A stretch of 64,000 bases of DNA from the NCBI GenBank assembly GCA_965213545.1, contig CBDBZL010000002.1, forward strand, positions 1-64,000. Direction: 5' to 3'. Under the pieces are notes generated by a model. The model had not been told where the DNA came from. It saw only the letters and a program-made list of their open reading frames with translations, and did not search any database. This stretch comes from CBDBZL01 sp965213545. GTDB taxonomy: Bacteria > Pseudomonadota > Alphaproteobacteria > Sphingomonadales > Sphingomonadaceae. Positions 63,058 through 64,000 of the stretch are shown one piece after another (the first letter of the stretch is position 1; each line of letters opens with the position of its first letter). Position numbers and translations under genes: made by a program.

Positions 63058-64000
63058 ATGGCGAACCATTCCGAACATTCGGAACCGCCTGAAGCGGAGA
63101 CTGCCTGGGCGGCGGTGGAACGACGCGACCGCGCATTCGACGGGCGCTTTGTCACCGGCGTGCTGTCGACCGGCATCTATTGCCGCCCGTCCTGCGCGGC
63201 CCGGCATCCGGCGCGAACGAACGTGCGCTTCTTCGCCGACGGCGCCGCGGCACGCGTGGCGGGCCTGCGCGCCTGCCTGCGCTGCCGCCCGGACGAGGTG
63301 GCGCGCGACGAGGCCGCGGTGCTGATGGCGATCGATACCATCCGGCGCAGCGACGAAGTGCCTGCGCTTGCCGTGCTGGCATCGTTGACGGGATATTCAC
63401 CCACCCATCTCCAGCGCCTGTTCGCCCGGGCTACCGGCCTATCACCCGCCGCCTATGCCCGCGCGCTGCGCGAGGAGCGGGCACGCGTTGCGCTAACCGG
63501 GGCGGGATGCGTTACCGAGGCTATCTACGAAGCGGGTTACCACACGCCCTCGCGGTTCTACGATGAAACACGGGACAAGCTGGGGATGGACCCCGGCGAA
63601 TGGATGGCGGGGGGCAGGGGGCAGGTGATTCACTTCGCCGAGGTCGAGACGACGCTGGGACCGATGCTGACGGCAGCGACATCGCGCGGCGTATGCTGCC
63701 TTGCCTTCTGCGAAACGCGCGCCGACCTTGCCCGCCGCTCCCCGCGCGCTGAACTGATCGAGGCGGGCGAACGGTTCCGGGCGCTGTTCGACGAGGTGGT
63801 CGCGGCCGTCGAGCGACCGGGCACGGGGGGCGCGATCCCGCTCGATGTCCAGGGCACCGCTTTCCAGCAGCGCGTCTGGGCGCGGCTACGCGACATCCCG
63901 CCGGGCGAGACGATGAGCTATGGCGCACTCGCCGCGGCGCTCGGCAACCCCGGCGCAGCGCGCGCCGTGGGCACGGCGAACGGCGCCAACAACATCGCCG
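63058..64000 (+). CDS. ada: Bifunctional DNA repair methyltransferase / regulator Ada, C-terminal part cut off
   Basis: Ada repairs alkylated DNA and activates the adaptive response. The window shows the N-terminal Zn/methyl-phosphotriester domain (AWAAVERRDRAFDGRFVTGV, TGIYCRPSCAARHP and LRACLRCRPDE, which hold the four zinc-bound cysteines), the AraC-type helix-turn-helix (SLTGYSPTHLQRLFARATGLSPAAYARALR), and the start of the O6-methylguanine methyltransferase domain (HFAEVETTLGPMLTAA, FQQRVWARLRDIPPGETMSYGALAAALGNP). The catalytic PCHR lies beyond the window edge. ATG 63058 is used; ATG 63028 in frame would add ten residues. Confidence 0.88.
   Translation, partial: MANHSEHSEPPEAETAWAAVERRDRAFDGRFVTGVLSTGIYCRPSCAARHPARTNVRFFADGAAARVAGLRACLRCRPDEVARDEAAVLMAIDTIRRSDEVPALAVLASLTGYSPTHLQRLFARATGLSPAAYARALREERARVALTGAGCVTEAIYEAGYHTPSRFYDETRDKLGMDPGEWMAGGRGQVIHFAEVETTLGPMLTAATSRGVCCLAFCETRADLARRSPRAELIEAGERFRALFDEVVAAVERPGTGGAIPLDVQGTAFQQRVWARLRDIPPGETMSYGALAAALGNPGAARAVGTANGANNIA

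Overview
The window is a gene-dense, GC-rich chromosomal segment of an alphaproteobacterium, most likely a sphingomonad (Sphingomonadales; Erythrobacteraceae or Sphingomonadaceae). The basis is the CcrM-type GANTC methyltransferase, the HdaA replication regulator, the pdxA-surA-lptD | pepA-DUF2256-holC-ndk order, the purN-purM | DUF2066-like-hdaA block, the split three-part transhydrogenase and the atpHAGDC operon. I found no rRNA, tRNA, CRISPR array, transposase or integrase. All species-level statements are inference.

Layout. 1-4075 (minus): outer-membrane biogenesis (pdxA end, surA, lptD). 4180-6831 (plus): pepA, a 48-residue DUF2256 protein, holC, ndk. 6960-10349 (minus): sulfotransferase, purN, purM. 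10425-13636 (plus): DUF2066-like protein, hdaA, serine acetyltransferase, DUF2794. 13692-17804: gph opposite glmU and glmS (UDP-GlcNAc supply). 18007-22625: three adjacent ATP-grasp enzymes (two sugar-transfer-type, one TupA-type) convergent with a polysaccharide flippase. 22891-28354: glyoxylate shunt (glcB, a 51-residue protein, aceA) divergent from a RamB-like regulator across a likely operator. 28424-35816: pfpI, parC, two exported proteins, then GNAT-DUF1285-nudix-cca. 35914-42566: PQQ-type sugar dehydrogenase divergent from rnhB, then nhaA, a Ca2+/cation antiporter, ccrM and folP. 42626-48479: a lipoprotein, an NtrC-type regulator, and a cox4-like/pntAA/pntAB/pntB operon. 48802-54163: dgt, two enzymes overlapping it, a lone CpaF ATPase and a SOUL protein. 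54180-60837 (minus): the ATP synthase F1 operon. 61151-64000: an exported trypsin-like protease and the start of ada.

The most unusual region is the ATP synthase operon. Its order is atpH-atpA-atpG-[DUF4160-DUF2442]-[lipoprotein]-atpD-[low-GC gene]-[membrane protein]-atpC, so five extra genes sit in gaps that are usually closed. The last 83 bp of atpG occur twice, with 5 mismatches that change only two residues conservatively. The two copies bracket a 541-bp DUF4160-DUF2442 cassette exactly, and the DUF4160 gene appears to begin at ATA. This looks like cassette capture or recombination between two atpG alleles, and it is the best candidate here for something undescribed.

Other items worth following are the ATP-grasp/flippase locus, a perfect DnaA box beside a GANTC site just upstream of ccrM, the TTGTAA/TTACAA operator between aceA and its regulator, an NtrC-type regulator with GAFAGA in place of GAFTGA, and head-to-head start codons of two genes sharing the same bases.
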